Assembly (NCBI GenBank): GCA_050701635.1
Contig: JBOGDF010000358.1
Location: 1-5,496, forward strand
From: WHSM01 sp050701635
Lineage (GTDB): Bacteria; Actinomycetota; Actinomycetes; Mycobacteriales; Micromonosporaceae
DNA: 5,496 nt
Direction: 5' to 3'
Part shown: piece after piece, positions 4,547-5,496 of the stretch
Numbering within the stretch: the first letter of the stretch is position 1
How the letters are laid out: each line of letters starts with the position of its first letter
Notes under the pieces: model-generated
Databases searched by the model: none
Told to the model about the DNA's origin: nothing
What the model saw: the letters and a program-made list of their open reading frames with translations, nothing else
Made by a program: the position numbers and the translations under genes

Positions 4547-5496
4547 TGGTTGGTACGCCGTGGCGGCGCCCCCTGCTGGGTGCCGCCACGCTCGTATTGC
4601 TGGTGTCGGTGGCGCTGGTCCATCTCGGGCTCGGCGCCGCCGACGTCGGTGTGCTCGACGTCCTGCGCTACCTGACCGGCGGCGCCGACGCGACGGTGGG
4701 CGCCGTGATGGAGGGCAGCCGGCTGCCGCGTACGGTCGCCGGGCTGGTGGCCGGTACGGCGCTCGGGGTCGCCGGCGCGCTGATCCAGGGCGCCACCCGT
4801 AACCCGCTCGCCGCGCCGGACACGCTCGGGGTCAACGCCGGGGCGTACCTCGGGGTGGTCGCGACGGCGTACCTGGGGCTCGACCTGGGGTTGCTGCCGT
4901 CCGGGGCGGCGGCCTTCGCCGGGGGGCTGCTCGCGGCCGGCCTGGTGTATCTGCTCAGCTCCGGCGGGCTGCTCACTCCGGGGCGGGTGCTGCTGGCGGG
5001 CGCCGCAGTCGCGCTGGCCGGGATGGCGACGGCCGAGTTCCTGCAGATCCTGGACGAGCACCGTACCCGCGGGCTGTTCTTCTGGGGCGCGGGCAGCCTG
5101 CTGCAGAGCGGGCTGGACCGCCCGCTCACGCTCGGCGTGGTGGTCGCGGTCGCGGCCCCGCTGGCGCTGCTGGCGGCCCGCCCGCTGGACCTGATGGCGC
5201 TCGGTGACGAGACCGCGGAATCCATGGGGGTACGCGTCGCGCGTACCCGCCCGTTGGTGCTGGTGCTGGCCGTCCTGCTTACCGCGGCGGCGGTGACGGT
5301 GGCCGGGCCGATCGGGTTCGTGGGCCTGGTGGCGCCGATGCTGGCACGCTCGGCGGGCAGCCGGCACGCGGTACGGCTGCCGCTGGCGGGCGGTCTCGGC
5401 GCCGCGCTGGTGCTGTCCGCGGATACGGCCGCCCAGCTGCTGCAGCCCCCGTCGGCGGGGTACGGGGAGCTGCCGGTGGGCGTACTGACCGCGCTG
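4546..5496 (+). CDS. Iron-siderophore ABC transporter permease, FecCD family (3' end outside window)
   Basis: The frame opens at ATG 4546, overlapping the upstream stop as TGATG, and stays open for 317 codons to the window edge. The protein is strongly hydrophobic with about eight visible membrane segments (roughly 9-30, 62-82, 93-115, 119-138, 147-166, 193-212, 235-263, 277-297). FecCD hallmarks are in order: RLPRTVAGLVAG (59-70), QGATRNPLAAPDTLGV (81-96), FFWGAGS (178-184), the ATPase-contacting LGDETAESMGV (219-229), GPIGFVGLVAP (254-264) and ELPVGVLTAL (308-317). It forms the membrane channel that the ATPase drives. Family members usually end 15-25 residues after ELPVG, so only a short tail should be missing, unless this is a double-length FhuB-type fusion. 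The residue after GLVAP, usually His, is Met265. A second FecCD subunit is expected downstream. Confidence 0.92.
   Translation, partial: MVGTPWRRPLLGAATLVLLVSVALVHLGLGAADVGVLDVLRYLTGGADATVGAVMEGSRLPRTVAGLVAGTALGVAGALIQGATRNPLAAPDTLGVNAGAYLGVVATAYLGLDLGLLPSGAAAFAGGLLAAGLVYLLSSGGLLTPGRVLLAGAAVALAGMATAEFLQILDEHRTRGLFFWGAGSLLQSGLDRPLTLGVVVAVAAPLALLAARPLDLMALGDETAESMGVRVARTRPLVLVLAVLLTAAAVTVAGPIGFVGLVAPMLARSAGSRHAVRLPLAGGLGAALVLSADTAAQLLQPPSAGYGELPVGVLTAL

Noticed and set aside
3823..5367. A 514-codon open frame on the minus strand opposite the binding protein and permease
   Set aside because: The product is low-complexity Arg/Gln/Pro/His and Ser-rich sequence, antisense to genes with intact family motifs; an artefact of base composition.

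Overview
The window is very GC-rich DNA with strong G/C third-position preference and GTG/TTG starts, typical of a high-GC actinomycete. Gene order, protein sequence and the frequent GTAC word suggest the Micromonosporaceae (Micromonospora, Salinispora or Actinoplanes type); the family placement is inference.

Left part (1-2333), plus strand: a housekeeping block. It opens with the last 56 codons of an acidic, poly-arginine-ending protein, most likely polynucleotide phosphorylase (pnp). A GTGA overlap leads into a zinc-dependent M16-family processing peptidase (pepR type, intact HxxEH site). Next, 34 bases on and behind a strong ribosome binding site, comes dapB, encoding 4-hydroxy-tetrahydrodipicolinate reductase of the lysine/diaminopimelate pathway. 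The order pnp, M16 peptidase, dapB is a known actinobacterial arrangement, and the close packing suggests one transcript.

Middle (2334-2750): a convergent small gene on the minus strand (60 aa, function unknown) faces dapB. The junction contains overlapping inverted repeats that could act as a bidirectional terminator. A divergent control region of about 205 bases follows. It holds two adjacent, mutually exclusive hairpin candidates (2597-2632) and a very good DtxR/IdeR/DmdR-type iron box (2696-2714), with an additional half-site at 2719-2724.

Right part (2751-5496), plus strand: an iron-siderophore ABC uptake operon in the order ATPase (TTG start), lipoprotein substrate-binding protein, and FecCD-type permease. 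The permease runs off the right edge. The genes are contiguous: a stop codon overlaps the next ribosome binding site, and TGATG joins the last two. The iron box predicts repression when iron is sufficient and expression under starvation. The binding protein would capture the ferric chelate at the membrane face, the permease would move it inward, and the ATPase would power transport. A second permease, or a second half of this one, is expected beyond the window.

No clearly new biological system is visible. The points most worth a second look are the compound iron-box promoter, the small convergent gene with its dyad-rich ends, the placement of an iron operon beside dapB, and the excess of GTAC.
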